A stretch of 48,541 nucleotides of DNA, taken from a virus. Position numbers and translations under genes: made by a program. Under the pieces are notes generated by a model. That model saw only the letters and a program-made list of their open reading frames with translations. It ran no database searches and had not been told where the DNA came from. The first letter of the stretch is position 1. Each line of letters starts with the position of its first letter. The DNA lies in IMG/VR virus record IMGVR_UViG_3300033273_000457, positions 1 through 48,541 of that record. One strand, given 5' to 3'. Shown here one piece after another: positions 16,000 through 25,482 of the stretch.

Positions 16000-18501
16000 T
16001 CAGCTAAAGTTGAGTGAGGATGAACCGAAGACTCTGATTTGACCACTAGAGTCGGTTGCAATAGTGAAACTAATAATATCCTCGTTGTTAGTTGGTAGAG
16101 GTGCAATACCACCACCCCATCGTACACCGAATGGGGCACCACCATTTACACTACATGTCTCTGCATATCCAAGTAGTGAGTCCGAATCAATAATTAGAGT
16201 CATTGTGGTTGCTTTTGGACCACTAGTGTCCACACCAATAAATGCCCACTCACCTACTGCCTCAGTCAGAACACCAACAACTACTGTTCCTGTGTTGACA
16301 TCAAGAGTCATCTTTCCATTTGTTGATGGAATGTCAGTTCCGTAAGTATTATGAATCTTCTCGGTGATTGTTCCATCAAAGTGAGTAACACCATCAAGAA
16401 TAGTTTCACCAGTTACAGTAAGAGTTGCTGTTGTAGTTCCAATACCAACTGAAACGGTGCCATCTGCACTAGCAGTCAATACAGTTCCACCAGCACCTAC
16501 AGTTAAGAAGTCAATATTACTATCTGCAGATGTAAACTGGTCAATTGTTGCAATACCAGATACTGTCAGACCTTCTATAATCTGTCCACGGATTGTTGTA
16601 TCTCCTTCCAGTAAAGTATCACCAAGAACTGTGAACTTATGACTTAGAGCACTGGTTCCAATACCAATATTTCCTGCAAAACGGAAAATATCTTGTGATA
16701 CTTCGTCAATAGTCCATCTAGAGAATACACCAAGTTCACCATTTTGGAGAAGAGTTCCAGTGAAGTTAATATCACCAAGAACATCTAATGTATGATTAGC
16801 AGTGCTACCAATACCAAGTGTATTGGAAGATGGATTATAGAATAGTCCTTCTGTATCTACTTTTACATAACCAATATCATCAGATTCTGTAGAGAATGTA
16901 AGGAAATGCGTCTGATTAGCATTTACGTCGTCGATGTAAACAGACTGGGCAGAACCAACCGTAACGTTAGTTGGAGGACCCCATACAGGTGGATTAGAAG
17001 CTCCTTGAGACAGGAGGACTTCTCCAGTGATGCCAGTTCCATTGCTAACATAAATCAAATCTCCAAATCTTGCTTCACCCTCAACATGGAGTGGGTGAAG
17101 TGGTTCTGTGTTTATACCAATATGAGTAGCAGTAAGGGTTGAACCAATAGAAGCTTTACCAGAATATAGTCTTGCTGTTGTGGTTAAACCAGATACAGTT
17201 GCAGTGCTTGCAAAGAAATCTGTAATAGTTCCTGCTGTAGATACATTAGCATACTTTGTTCTAAAGTCTGTAGTGGTTGTAAGACCTGTTACAACTAAAT
17301 CATCAGCAAGTAAACTATCTGCTTCTACATTGGTTGCATCAACTGTTGTTGCCTCTAACTCACCATATACAGTTGCACCTATACCAGTAGTCTCAAACTT
17401 CTTGGCATTATCATAGTATAGTTCTACTGAACCATCATCGTTAAAAATAGCAGAGTCTTCACCAGAATTTGCTTGGATACGAATATCACCATTAGAAGTA
17501 TCTCTAATATAAAGAGAACCTTCTGCATTATCAATGTAAGTATCTGTTCCATCATGGAAGATAGTTAAGTCAGTCCCTGTACCGACTCTAATTGCTTTAT
17601 CATCTACAACATGAAGTCCTTCTTCAAATAATCCACTACCTTTAAATGTAGTTCCATATCTGGATGTCTCAATTCTCTTATGGGTGGAACCAGCACCAGT
17701 ATCATTTGAACCATTATGGAAAATGGATACTGCTTCTCCATCAACTCCAGTAATATATTCCTTTCCTGTTCTAGTTGCAGCAATACTTAAATCATCCGAA
17801 CTTAGATTTAGTTTTCCAGTATTGCTAATTAAATTAGTATCTGTACCATCATGTGTGATAGTGAAATCACTACCAACTCCAATGCTTAAAGATGCATTAT
17901 CATCTAGATTTACATTACTCTTGAATGTTGCAACACCAGAAACTGAAGTTTCACCAATTACTTCAAGAGTAACTATCGGTTGTGTTGTTCCAATTCCAAC
18001 TGAATTATCGGAAGGTACATATACAAAGTCTGGAGCACCTTCAGTCAGAGTTGTAGAATCATGGAACTGAACAGCATTAATAATTCCTCTACCTTTGGAA
18101 TTAATTCTTACTGTTGCAATACCAGTCTGCTCATCGGGGTTTGGTCCAACATAGTCAATATCGACATCTTGTCCGACAAAGTTTAGAGTCGTAAAACTAT
18201 TTGCAGTACCAACCGTAGCACCTTCATCTCTAATTGTGAAAGCACCAGGAATCAAACCCAGTCCAAGACCCTGGAGTTCTGAGGGAGAAACCCAATATCT
18301 ATCTGCCTTAGAAGTAGTCGCAAATGATGCAAGAATATATGCGTTACCTGATGGATTCGGTTTTGCTCCAACAGAAGAAGGACCAACCAATGGATTTCCA
18401 AGGTCTGGTTCTGCTTGCTCTAGAGACAAGTAATCATAACGGCTTGCTTTTAGGTCAGCACCGTATATTTTTCGTACTCTTTTGCTTAAATAGTCGGACA
18501 T
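16000..18501 (-). CDS. Large fibre/virion structural protein, 833 aa
   Basis: After an N-terminal part (MSDYLSKRVRKIYGADLKAS) that may attach to the virion, the protein consists of repeats seen in phage fibres: SVGIGTTQPIVTLEVIGE, HDGTDTNLISNTGKL, IFHDGTDTYIDN and GIGATVYGELEATT. The pattern GIG-T-P-L-V-G recurs several times, for example near GINTEPLHPLHVEGE. Such modules form trimeric beta-structured shafts. The C-terminus has no collar or S74 autoprotease motif that I can see. It lies between a 117-aa protein and a 189-aa protein in the same operon and likely forms a tail or whisker fibre. Confidence 0.75.
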   Translation of the reverse strand: MSDYLSKRVRKIYGADLKASRYDYLSLEQAEPDLGNPLVGPSSVGAKPNPSGNAYILASFATTSKADRYWVSPSELQGLGLGLIPGAFTIRDEGATVGTANSFTTLNFVGQDVDIDYVGPNPDEQTGIATVRINSKGRGIINAVQFHDSTTLTEGAPDFVYVPSDNSVGIGTTQPIVTLEVIGETSVSGVATFKSNVNLDDNASLSIGVGSDFTITHDGTDTNLISNTGKLNLSSDDLSIAATRTGKEYITGVDGEAVSIFHNGSNDTGAGSTHKRIETSRYGTTFKGSGLFEEGLHVVDDKAIRVGTGTDLTIFHDGTDTYIDNAEGSLYIRDTSNGDIRIQANSGEDSAIFNDDGSVELYYDNAKKFETTGIGATVYGELEATTVDATNVEADSLLADDLVVTGLTTTTDFRTKYANVSTAGTITDFFASTATVSGLTTTARLYSGKASIGSTLTATHIGINTEPLHPLHVEGEARFGDLIYVSNGTGITGEVLLSQGASNPPVWGPPTNVTVGSAQSVYIDDVNANQTHFLTFSTESDDIGYVKVDTEGLFYNPSSNTLGIGSTANHTLDVLGDINFTGTLLQNGELGVFSRWTIDEVSQDIFRFAGNIGIGTSALSHKFTVLGDTLLEGDTTIRGQIIEGLTVSGIATIDQFTSADSNIDFLTVGAGGTVLTASADGTVSVGIGTTTATLTVTGETILDGVTHFDGTITEKIHNTYGTDIPSTNGKMTLDVNTGTVVVGVLTEAVGEWAFIGVDTSGPKATTMTLIIDSDSLLGYAETCSVNGGAPFGVRWGGGIAPLPTNNEDIISFTIATDSSGQIRVFGSSSLNFS

Positions 18502-18510
18502 TTTTAAATA

Positions 18511-18864
18511 TTACTGATTAAATGTTTCAAGAATACTGACAATAAATTTTAAGTCTGTATTATTACTACCACTAACAGAAATGGTATCTCCAGTTTCTAG
18601 AACGAGTTTACCAGATAGAACGTTTGCTGTATCATTTCCTGGGATTGGAAAATCTTTAATAATTTCTGTGGTTACAGTAGAACCTCCAACTGTTCTATTG
18701 TGGAAAAAACTAAGTGTTTCTTCATCAGAACCAATGTTTGCACATTGTGCAAGCAGGATAACACCAACAAAACCAACTGGTGATTCATAGATAACGTCAG
18801 TAGTTGTTTGAACAACTTTCGTAACAGTCTTAAAATTATTAACTGCTGCGGCTGCGAGTGCCAT
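18511..18864 (-). CDS. Putative small virion protein, 117 aa
   Basis: Starts MALAAAAVNNFKTVTKVVQT after a strong ribosome site (AAGGAGGAA, 9 bases before the ATG). It is beta-rich, with a Gly/Thr/Val composition and the ending LKFIVSILETFNQ. It has no signal peptide. It lies between two large fibre genes with gaps of 9 and 15 bases. Small proteins of this kind with ISVSGSNNTD-like ends are common in marine phage tail clusters; the role is unknown, probably structural. Confidence 0.65.
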   Translation of the reverse strand: MALAAAAVNNFKTVTKVVQTTTDVIYESPVGFVGVILLAQCANIGSDEETLSFFHNRTVGGSTVTTEIIKDFPIPGNDTANVLSGKLVLETGDTISVSGSNNTDLKFIVSILETFNQ

Positions 18865-18879
18865 TTGTTAAGTTCCTCC

Positions 18880-21800
18880 TTAGTCTGCGAGTGCGAGAAT
18901 GAATGGGGTCATGGTCGTGAATAGTGCCTTCGTAAAGTCTGTACCAGTCAGTGAACCAGTTGCTTGATTAATGACAATACCATCTCCAATTCTGAAGTTA
19001 CCTGCTTGGTCTGTGCTAGTGAAGATAATTTCACCACCATCAATTTTCACAACTTCATTCTCTTGAACTGGAACACCACCAAGAGCAGGTTTTGCAGTAA
19101 GAATGTCATTACCAGAACCAATGAATTCAAATGAATGTGATGATGCTAACTGCTGACTCAATCTAGAGAAGTAAACTGTACTTCCCGCACTTACTGTATT
19201 ATTTAGATTAGATGCAAGAGTAATTGTTGTGATACCAGCAGAAGGTAAGGTTGCTTCTGCAACTCTATAGTAAATAGGAGACATAATAGATGCTTCCGCA
19301 GTTGCAGTTACACCACCACCAGCAGGAGGATCAATTGTAATATTTGGTGCTGAAGTATATTGAGAACCAGCAGTGACAACTGTTATACCTGTAACTCTTC
19401 CATTTTCTACGGTTGCAGTTGCCTGTGCTGTGATGCCATTTTCTCCTGTTGGTGCAGCAACAGTAACTCTAGGTGCTGAAGTATATGTACTACCTGCATC
19501 TAGAACTCTGATTTCCTGAACTGATTGGAATAATTTGTCAAAGTATACAACTTGACCATCATATGGTCTAAATGTACCAACTCCAGAAACAACAACTTCA
19601 TTTTGGGATGCTGCTGCTTCAGTTTGCCCAAAACCAGTTAAGGTATAGATTGACTTAGTTCCATTGTTTCCGACACCTCTAGAAACAAGACCAAAAGTAC
19701 CAAAGGAAGAGTTGGAGTTCGTTAAATCTAACTGACCACCAGAAGATGCAACAACTGCTTCATCATTACAAATGGTGAATAGTGAAACCAACTGAGCATA
19801 TGCACCATTGGAAACCGAAACACCAATACCACCCTGATTAAACTGAGTGTATGAGTCAACTGACATTGAACCAGTAACACCGATGTCATCTAAGTCTCCT
19901 GGTTCTGCATTGAAACCATCAACCTTTAGACCAATGCTATTTCCAATGAAGTTAGTACAGTTTCTAATGTATGGACCCTGAGTAATTGGTCCAACACCAG
20001 CAGAGAATGAAGAGTGATTTTCAGTTGCTGCACCCTGTCCATTGTTACCTGGATATGATGTAGTAACAGAACCACCAGCAGCAAGAGTAGTTACGATTCC
20101 TACACAAGTATGAACTGCTGAAATAACATTTGCACATGAACCAAAGTCTTGGTTAGACCCAGTTGCAGAGTCCGCATAGATTCCAGTATCACGAACTTGA
20201 GTCCAACCAGTATATCCCGAACCAAACTCAGTATTGGTAATACATGACTTAGCAATACCTGCAGAGAACTCAAGCATATCAGTAAATGCTGTGAGATTTG
20301 CTGCCCCAGTGATTAGGTCAGAGTTGAGTTGTGTACCGACACCAACAACTTTATTGTTACCACCTCTAGTGATGTTATACATCGTTGCTCTCATGGTGTC
20401 TTTTACTGCACTAACATACTCAGTTCTAGATGTAGATAGTGAGAAAGCACCACCGTTGTAATCAGTGCTTGTGATATAACCTACTGCATTCTCAGCAATA
20501 AAATCGAGATTCATTCTGATGAGTCTTGCACCATCAAAGAATCTATCTGAAGAAACACCTGATAATGGATTAAATGCTATAGCAGCAGCTCCATTTGTTG
20601 CATCGGGACCAACAAAACTTAAGTCAGTAATGTGACAACCATTATTGACGTGGAATAAATCTTCAGATGAAGTTGTGCAACTTACTTGGCAGTTTCTTAA
20701 TTCTGTACCTTCTACTGCTACAAACTTTCCAAGTACAATTGGGTTTGCTTCTTGATAAAGACCAGGGAATACTTTAATAGTATCACCTGCTTCTGCAACT
20801 GCTGCTGCAGCTTTGATCGTTAGTTTTGGATGACTATCAGTTAATCCAGTGTTATTATCATTACCAGACTTTGCAACATAAATCGTTTTGCCTACTGGTC
20901 TGTATGCATTAATTTGAACCTGCCCTACACCGTTAGATGGTGATAATGTAATTCCAATTCCTGCGGTGATTTGGGTAACAATACCAGAAAGTGCAGCACC
21001 ATTTCCAAGGTAGGAAACTGCAGTAATAGTGTTAACACCAATAGTATCTGCATCAACACCAGTAAAAGTACTGAGACCAGTAACATTGATGCTATCTAGT
21101 TGTGATAGACCTAAGTTATCTCTAAAAGTTTGAGAAGTTACAGTGTCAATTCCACTGATATTTTGAAGTTCTCTTGAACTACTAATTACCGACTCTGCTG
21201 TAGTTCCAATTCCTACACTAAGTTCTGCAACAGTAGAAACACCAGTTACATTCGAGTTTACTGCAGTAAGTTGAGTAACTTCTGCATTAGCAATAGTAGA
21301 AACACCAGTAGCATTAAAATCATTTACTGTTGTTTGATTTTCTACTTCGAGAGTTTCAAAAGTACTAATACCAATAACAGTCAGGTCATTTAATTGGTCA
21401 AGACCAAGTGATACCTGAATTGTGTTGATACTAGTTGCATCAATGGCAGTAAGACCTTTAAGTGAACTAATATTTGCTGTATCGGCAAAAGAAACATTTA
21501 CACTACTAATTCCAGATGCTCTAATATCACCAAGAACATCCAATTCAAAACTTGGTAAGTTTGTATTGATACCAACATAGTTTTGTGCAGGATTATATGT
21601 AAGTCCACTTGGATTTACAAATGCACTAGCATCAGTATTTGTATTTTTTGCAAAGAGAATATATTGATTCTGATTATCTGTCTGATCCTGAACAGTGATA
21701 GAAAGGGCAGCACCAACCGAACGATATGCAGTACCCGTAATATCAATGTTGTAAACACCTGCCATTCTATCAGCAGGTAAGATACCACCACTAATAGCAG

Positions 21801-22173
21801 ATGCATCTGTTAGAGCATTTGCTGTAGATGCAGTACCTGTGATATTAATATCATATTCACCACTTAATACACTTCTTGGAACAATACCACCGAGTATTTG
21901 ACTAGCATCTGTTAGAACATTTGCAGTTGTAACACCGATAGGGTAGAAACCCTCCAATCTTTCCGATGGAATAGTGCCACTAAGTATTTGAGAAGCATTA
22001 GTTAATTGTGTTGCCGTTGAGGCAGTACCAATCAAATCCCCAATGAAACTACTGGCTCTTACAGTAGAAGCACCAACGATACCGTTATTTTGTAGATTTA
22101 AATTATCATTTATTGCTAACTCTTCTATCCTATTTGTAGAAGAGTTAGCTACTAAGGGATATCTGTCCGCCAT
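18880..22173 (-). CDS. Large fibre protein with beta-helix region, 1097 aa
   Basis: The N-terminal 420 residues hold fibre repeats (LTDASQILGGIVPRSVLSGE, ADRMAGVYNIDITGTA, VSTFETLEV). Near residue 430 a beta-helix region begins (IYVAKSGNDNNTGLTD, HPKLTIKAAAAVAEAGDTIK), the pattern of pectate-lyase-like surface proteins. Around residues 890-960 two GxxYTSAP repeats occur (LDAGSTYTSAPRVTVAAP and TAGSQYTSAPNITIDPP), separated by a TAQATATVENGRVTGI segment. This combination suggests a polysaccharide-binding or -cutting tail fibre, though no catalytic residues are assigned. It follows the 570-aa gene by 56 bases. Confidence 0.75.
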   Translation of the reverse strand: MADRYPLVANSSTNRIEELAINDNLNLQNNGIVGASTVRASSFIGDLIGTASTATQLTNASQILSGTIPSERLEGFYPIGVTTANVLTDASQILGGIVPRSVLSGEYDINITGTASTANALTDASAISGGILPADRMAGVYNIDITGTAYRSVGAALSITVQDQTDNQNQYILFAKNTNTDASAFVNPSGLTYNPAQNYVGINTNLPSFELDVLGDIRASGISSVNVSFADTANISSLKGLTAIDATSINTIQVSLGLDQLNDLTVIGISTFETLEVENQTTVNDFNATGVSTIANAEVTQLTAVNSNVTGVSTVAELSVGIGTTAESVISSSRELQNISGIDTVTSQTFRDNLGLSQLDSINVTGLSTFTGVDADTIGVNTITAVSYLGNGAALSGIVTQITAGIGITLSPSNGVGQVQINAYRPVGKTIYVAKSGNDNNTGLTDSHPKLTIKAAAAVAEAGDTIKVFPGLYQEANPIVLGKFVAVEGTELRNCQVSCTTSSEDLFHVNNGCHITDLSFVGPDATNGAAAIAFNPLSGVSSDRFFDGARLIRMNLDFIAENAVGYITSTDYNGGAFSLSTSRTEYVSAVKDTMRATMYNITRGGNNKVVGVGTQLNSDLITGAANLTAFTDMLEFSAGIAKSCITNTEFGSGYTGWTQVRDTGIYADSATGSNQDFGSCANVISAVHTCVGIVTTLAAGGSVTTSYPGNNGQGAATENHSSFSAGVGPITQGPYIRNCTNFIGNSIGLKVDGFNAEPGDLDDIGVTGSMSVDSYTQFNQGGIGVSVSNGAYAQLVSLFTICNDEAVVASSGGQLDLTNSNSSFGTFGLVSRGVGNNGTKSIYTLTGFGQTEAAASQNEVVVSGVGTFRPYDGQVVYFDKLFQSVQEIRVLDAGSTYTSAPRVTVAAPTGENGITAQATATVENGRVTGITVVTAGSQYTSAPNITIDPPAGGGVTATAEASIMSPIYYRVAEATLPSAGITTITLASNLNNTVSAGSTVYFSRLSQQLASSHSFEFIGSGNDILTAKPALGGVPVQENEVVKIDGGEIIFTSTDQAGNFRIGDGIVINQATGSLTGTDFTKALFTTMTPFILALAD

Positions 22174-22229
22174 TAGACTCTAAGTTCGGTGTACTTTTTC
22201 TTATACTATATAGGTCAGAACGAAGAACG

Positions 22230-23942
22230 TCACTTGTCATACTTAGACAAATCGGTGTTTTGCAAACTCCTAATTTGTTTGGTTAACTTCTCAATATCAT
22301 CACGAAGAGATCTAGATGCTTGGAGAAGAGACCAAGCAAGCATCTGCTTTTCTGCTCTTTTTTCTCTTAATGTTGACGATAATGCTATGATTCCACGACC
22401 TTCTGGTTCATACTTAGAAACCGTTTGATCTCTTGTTTGCTCTGCTTGTGAAATAGCATTATCATAATCACCACAATTCGATGGATTTTGGGCACTTGTT
22501 CCCGTGTAACCAATTCCAACCGATGAACCAGAAGTACTTCCTGCTCCAGCATCACCACTACTAATAGTTACTTGGTCACCTTCAGATGCATATAAGATTG
22601 TAACATAATTCCACCCACGACTATTTGCTGCTTGTGTTGTAACAATTTTAATCGGCCATGAGAAGTTTCCTATGTTATAGGGGGCATTTCCTCCACCAAC
22701 GTTTGGTTCTTTAACAGCAGCAATATCATTTCCTTTTTTGATTTTAATCCTATCATGTGCAGTTTCTGGTCTCCATCTTTGCTGTGCTGATGGATCACCA
22801 TTTTTAACATAGAATACACTATGTCCTACACCTAGGTTGCCACTTCCTAGAACTCCAATTTTTTCTGGACTATGTGGATTTGCTGTAAAATCAAATGCAG
22901 CATCTGGGTCTTCATCTTGCCTAATAGCAAAGAATGAAGTGATTCCTGATGTATCTTTTGCCGCAGTATCGAGGAAATAGCATCCGATAGAAGTTAGAAT
23001 GCCAACAGTAAATTCTTGCTCAGCAACAGTTTGTGTTGCGTTTTCTGATAATATTAACGTTTGAATATCAAACTCATCTTGCTGAGGAATACCAAATTGA
23101 TCCTGATATTCTATTATTTGAGTGGCAGTTCCGATACCAATAACAGTAGCAAACCCAACCGCAAAAACATCTGCGGGATTGGTATTACCAGACACGAAAG
23201 GTTCATTTAAACCAATGTTTTCTCCAGCATTAAACAATGTTTCAATATCAGTGAGACTTCCCGCACCAAAATGCCTGAAAATATTACTGCCTGCATCAAT
23301 GCCACCTATGAGTGTCGTTACAATTCCAACGTAGTCAGTGAATCCCAATCCAGTAACTTTTGGAATATCTTGTGAATCAAAGTATTCTGGATTTTCTATA
23401 TTATCAATAATTGCATCACCAACTTTAATAAATGGAGGGTAATCTAGAACATCAGCATTAACTTCTTCAAAGGTACTGGAATGAATTCCTAAGACAGTAG
23501 AACCAGTCCTTACAATGCCCTGAAACTCACCAATCAGAGTAGAACCATAGTCCATATCTGCTGGTTTTGAGTAAAATTTTAGGGCATGATAGTTTTCTTG
23601 TCTCTTAAGACTATCAATTTGTTTACACTGATATCTTGTTACAGTACGAGGACCCATAAATGCTTTTGAATATCTGGTTTCACTACTTGTAACTACCCAT
23701 TCAAGACCACTCCTACAACCAGCAGCAATTCTTGCTTTATAAGCATCTGCTACTGAAGTAAGAGTTGGATTTATTATATCAACTTTGCTCTGTGCGTCTT
23801 TATCAATTCTTTTAATTACATCATCCATTTTGTCCAATGTCACATCAACCAACTTTAGTTGGTCTAAGACACCTTCACGTTGCTTGATTTTTGATTCAAG
23901 TTCTTCCTTCAGTTCATTAATAATATCTTGTGTCGTGGACAT
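22230..23942 (-). CDS. Putative virion structural protein with terminal coiled coils, 570 aa
   Basis: Both ends look like coiled coils: residues 5-60 (INELKEELESKIKQREG onward) and about 510-565 (LREKRAEKQMLAWSLLQ, DDIEKLTKQIRSLQ). The middle is globular, Gly/Asp-rich and beta-like. A helical N- and C-terminal pair would bring both ends of the chain together. There is no enzyme motif. It is preceded by a perfect late promoter box at 23972-23979, so it starts a late transcription unit that continues into the fibre genes. Its exact role in the tail is unknown. Confidence 0.7.
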   Translation of the reverse strand: MSTTQDIINELKEELESKIKQREGVLDQLKLVDVTLDKMDDVIKRIDKDAQSKVDIINPTLTSVADAYKARIAAGCRSGLEWVVTSSETRYSKAFMGPRTVTRYQCKQIDSLKRQENYHALKFYSKPADMDYGSTLIGEFQGIVRTGSTVLGIHSSTFEEVNADVLDYPPFIKVGDAIIDNIENPEYFDSQDIPKVTGLGFTDYVGIVTTLIGGIDAGSNIFRHFGAGSLTDIETLFNAGENIGLNEPFVSGNTNPADVFAVGFATVIGIGTATQIIEYQDQFGIPQQDEFDIQTLILSENATQTVAEQEFTVGILTSIGCYFLDTAAKDTSGITSFFAIRQDEDPDAAFDFTANPHSPEKIGVLGSGNLGVGHSVFYVKNGDPSAQQRWRPETAHDRIKIKKGNDIAAVKEPNVGGGNAPYNIGNFSWPIKIVTTQAANSRGWNYVTILYASEGDQVTISSGDAGAGSTSGSSVGIGYTGTSAQNPSNCGDYDNAISQAEQTRDQTVSKYEPEGRGIIALSSTLREKRAEKQMLAWSLLQASRSLRDDIEKLTKQIRSLQNTDLSKYDK

Positions 23943-23971
23943 GAATGTAGATTAAGATAATATGTTCAAAT

Positions 23972-23979
23972 TATTTATA
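23972..23979 (-). promoter_or_regulatory. T4-type late promoter, perfect TATAAATA
   Basis: The minus strand reads CTATAAATAATTT, an exact match to the late consensus, 30 bases upstream of the ATG of the 570-aa structural gene. Confidence 0.75.
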
Positions 23980-23981
23980 GG

Positions 23982-24899
23982 TTACCACTGAGTCTCTCTT
24001 CTGTCATAATCCCATCCACCAACTAGGAAATCTTTTGCATCACCTGGATAATCTTTTGCAGATTCTCCTTCATAAGTTACATGGAGTTTCTTACTATGGT
24101 CTCTTGGATCTAACCAACGTGCTACCCAAACTTCATAAAAACAATCAATATTGGATGCATTTCCAGATTTAACTATGACTTTTCTTCCCCAAGGGATTGA
24201 ATCAACAAATAAATCTTGAGATGAACCAATGGGTGTAAGAGTTACAGTGATTGATTCTGGGTCAACAAGACCATCCCAATATTCTGGTAATTCAATTGTA
24301 TTATTTCCAGTTAAACGTCCACGAACATAGATTCCTGGTTCTGGTCCTTCAGCAATCAGGTGACGAATTCTAGTATTCTCTTTTCTCCAATGAGGAACAT
24401 CAAATGCACCAATTGGTTTATTGCCAGTAGCATAACCATTAACCAATGGGATTGCTGCTGTTGGTGCAGTAATTACACCAGCAACAGTCTCTGCTCCATT
24501 GACGATTGCCTTTGCATTATCAATAGAAATACCATTACCAATGTTGATAGCATTTTTTAGGTCAACACCATTTTTAAGACTTAGAGCATTCTTGATTGTT
24601 GTTCCAAGTTTTGTTGTAAGACCAGTAAATGTACTGACCGCAATAACATTAAAGACTCCAATGACATTTGCAATTCCTGTAACTTCAAGTGAAGCAGGAA
24701 CAGACAATCCAGGAAGGGGAGGACCAATCATACATGCTGCTCTGGCAACACCAATTTGAGGAGATGCACCAATGTAAACAGGTCCATTTAGAACTGCTGT
24801 TCCTGGTGTAACTCTACCAGTAGCAGTCAAAAATGAAGTGTCAACTTGTCCGACAATTAGTTTATCACCAACTGTTGCAATAGAAGATAATGCAGGCAT
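23982..24899 (-). CDS. Virion structural protein with S74-like C-terminal region, 305 aa
   Basis: The N-terminal half has repeats of short beta segments (ASLEVTGIANVIGVFNVI, KNGVDLKNAINIGNGISI). From about residue 175 the sequence RIRHLIAEGPEPGIYVRGRL, then IELPEYWDGLVDPESITVTL and a Trp-rich end matches a C-terminal domain often found in cyanophage structural proteins. There it resembles the intramolecular chaperone region of fibre proteins, but I see no Ser-Lys autoprotease pair. It sits between the spike protein and the 570-aa protein, with 3-base spacing to the former, so it could form part of the baseplate periphery. Confidence 0.65.
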   Translation of the reverse strand: MPALSSIATVGDKLIVGQVDTSFLTATGRVTPGTAVLNGPVYIGASPQIGVARAACMIGPPLPGLSVPASLEVTGIANVIGVFNVIAVSTFTGLTTKLGTTIKNALSLKNGVDLKNAINIGNGISIDNAKAIVNGAETVAGVITAPTAAIPLVNGYATGNKPIGAFDVPHWRKENTRIRHLIAEGPEPGIYVRGRLTGNNTIELPEYWDGLVDPESITVTLTPIGSSQDLFVDSIPWGRKVIVKSGNASNIDCFYEVWVARWLDPRDHSKKLHVTYEGESAKDYPGDAKDFLVGGWDYDRRETQW

Positions 24900-24902
24900 T
24901 TT

Positions 24903-25454
24903 TTAAAAGAGTTGAAGGAATTTCTTAAGATTACCGATACTGTTTAGTATTTGTCCAATAAAAGAACCTTGAAAGATATCAACAAGTGATGAACTAGATT
25001 GCTGCACACCTGCAGCAGACTCTACATAGTTACCAATCATATTGACAGAATTTTTACCTGTAATATCAACATTAGTGCCTTTCACTCTAGCTGTCGGACC
25101 ATCAATTTCAATAGTCTTACCAGCTTGAATGGTTACTTCACCATCACCATCTTGTGAAACTAATCTTATGTTTCTTGCTTTGAGAGTTATCTGACCATTT
25201 GGTGCTTCAAAATGAATATCACCATTTCTTGCATAGATTACTTTTGCTGGTTCTTTATCTTTTACTCTCCTACCACAAACTTCTAATGAAGTTTCTAGAA
25301 CAACATCCTCCTTTCCACCATCTTTATAATAAGTATACCCAACACCTTCATCAGTTATTAGAGAGTATCCAACTTCTCTACCTTCAATGTAGACACCAGA
25401 TTGTTCTCTAAAACCGAATCCTTGTTTAAACCACTCTTTTGGTTGTTCCGTCAT
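24903..25454 (-). CDS. Beta-helical spike protein (gp5 C-terminus/VgrG-like), 183 aa
   Basis: Residues 75-145 contain short, regular beta repeats: NGDIHFEAPNGQITLKARN, IRLVSQDGDGEVTIQAGKT and IEIDGPTARVKGTNVDITG. This is the kind of triple-stranded beta-helix that makes the needle of T4 gp5 and VgrG. The N-terminal part (QGFGFREQSGVYIEGREVGY) is not similar to the OB fold or lysozyme of gp5. It is the next gene after the gp5-like protein (26 bases) and has its own late box. Most likely the membrane-piercing spike is encoded separately here. Confidence 0.65.
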   Translation of the reverse strand: MTEQPKEWFKQGFGFREQSGVYIEGREVGYSLITDEGVGYTYYKDGGKEDVVLETSLEVCGRRVKDKEPAKVIYARNGDIHFEAPNGQITLKARNIRLVSQDGDGEVTIQAGKTIEIDGPTARVKGTNVDITGKNSVNMIGNYVESAAGVQQSSSSLVDIFQGSFIGQILNSIGNLKKFLQLF

Positions 25455-25474
25455 TTTGTAAAAGGATTTTTAGA

Positions 25475-25482
25475 TATTTATT
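25475..25482 (-). promoter_or_regulatory. T4-type late promoter, AATAAATA
   Basis: AATAAATA on the minus strand, 20 bases before the ATG of the spike gene at 25454, one base from the consensus. It overlaps the stop codon of the gp5-like gene. Confidence 0.5.
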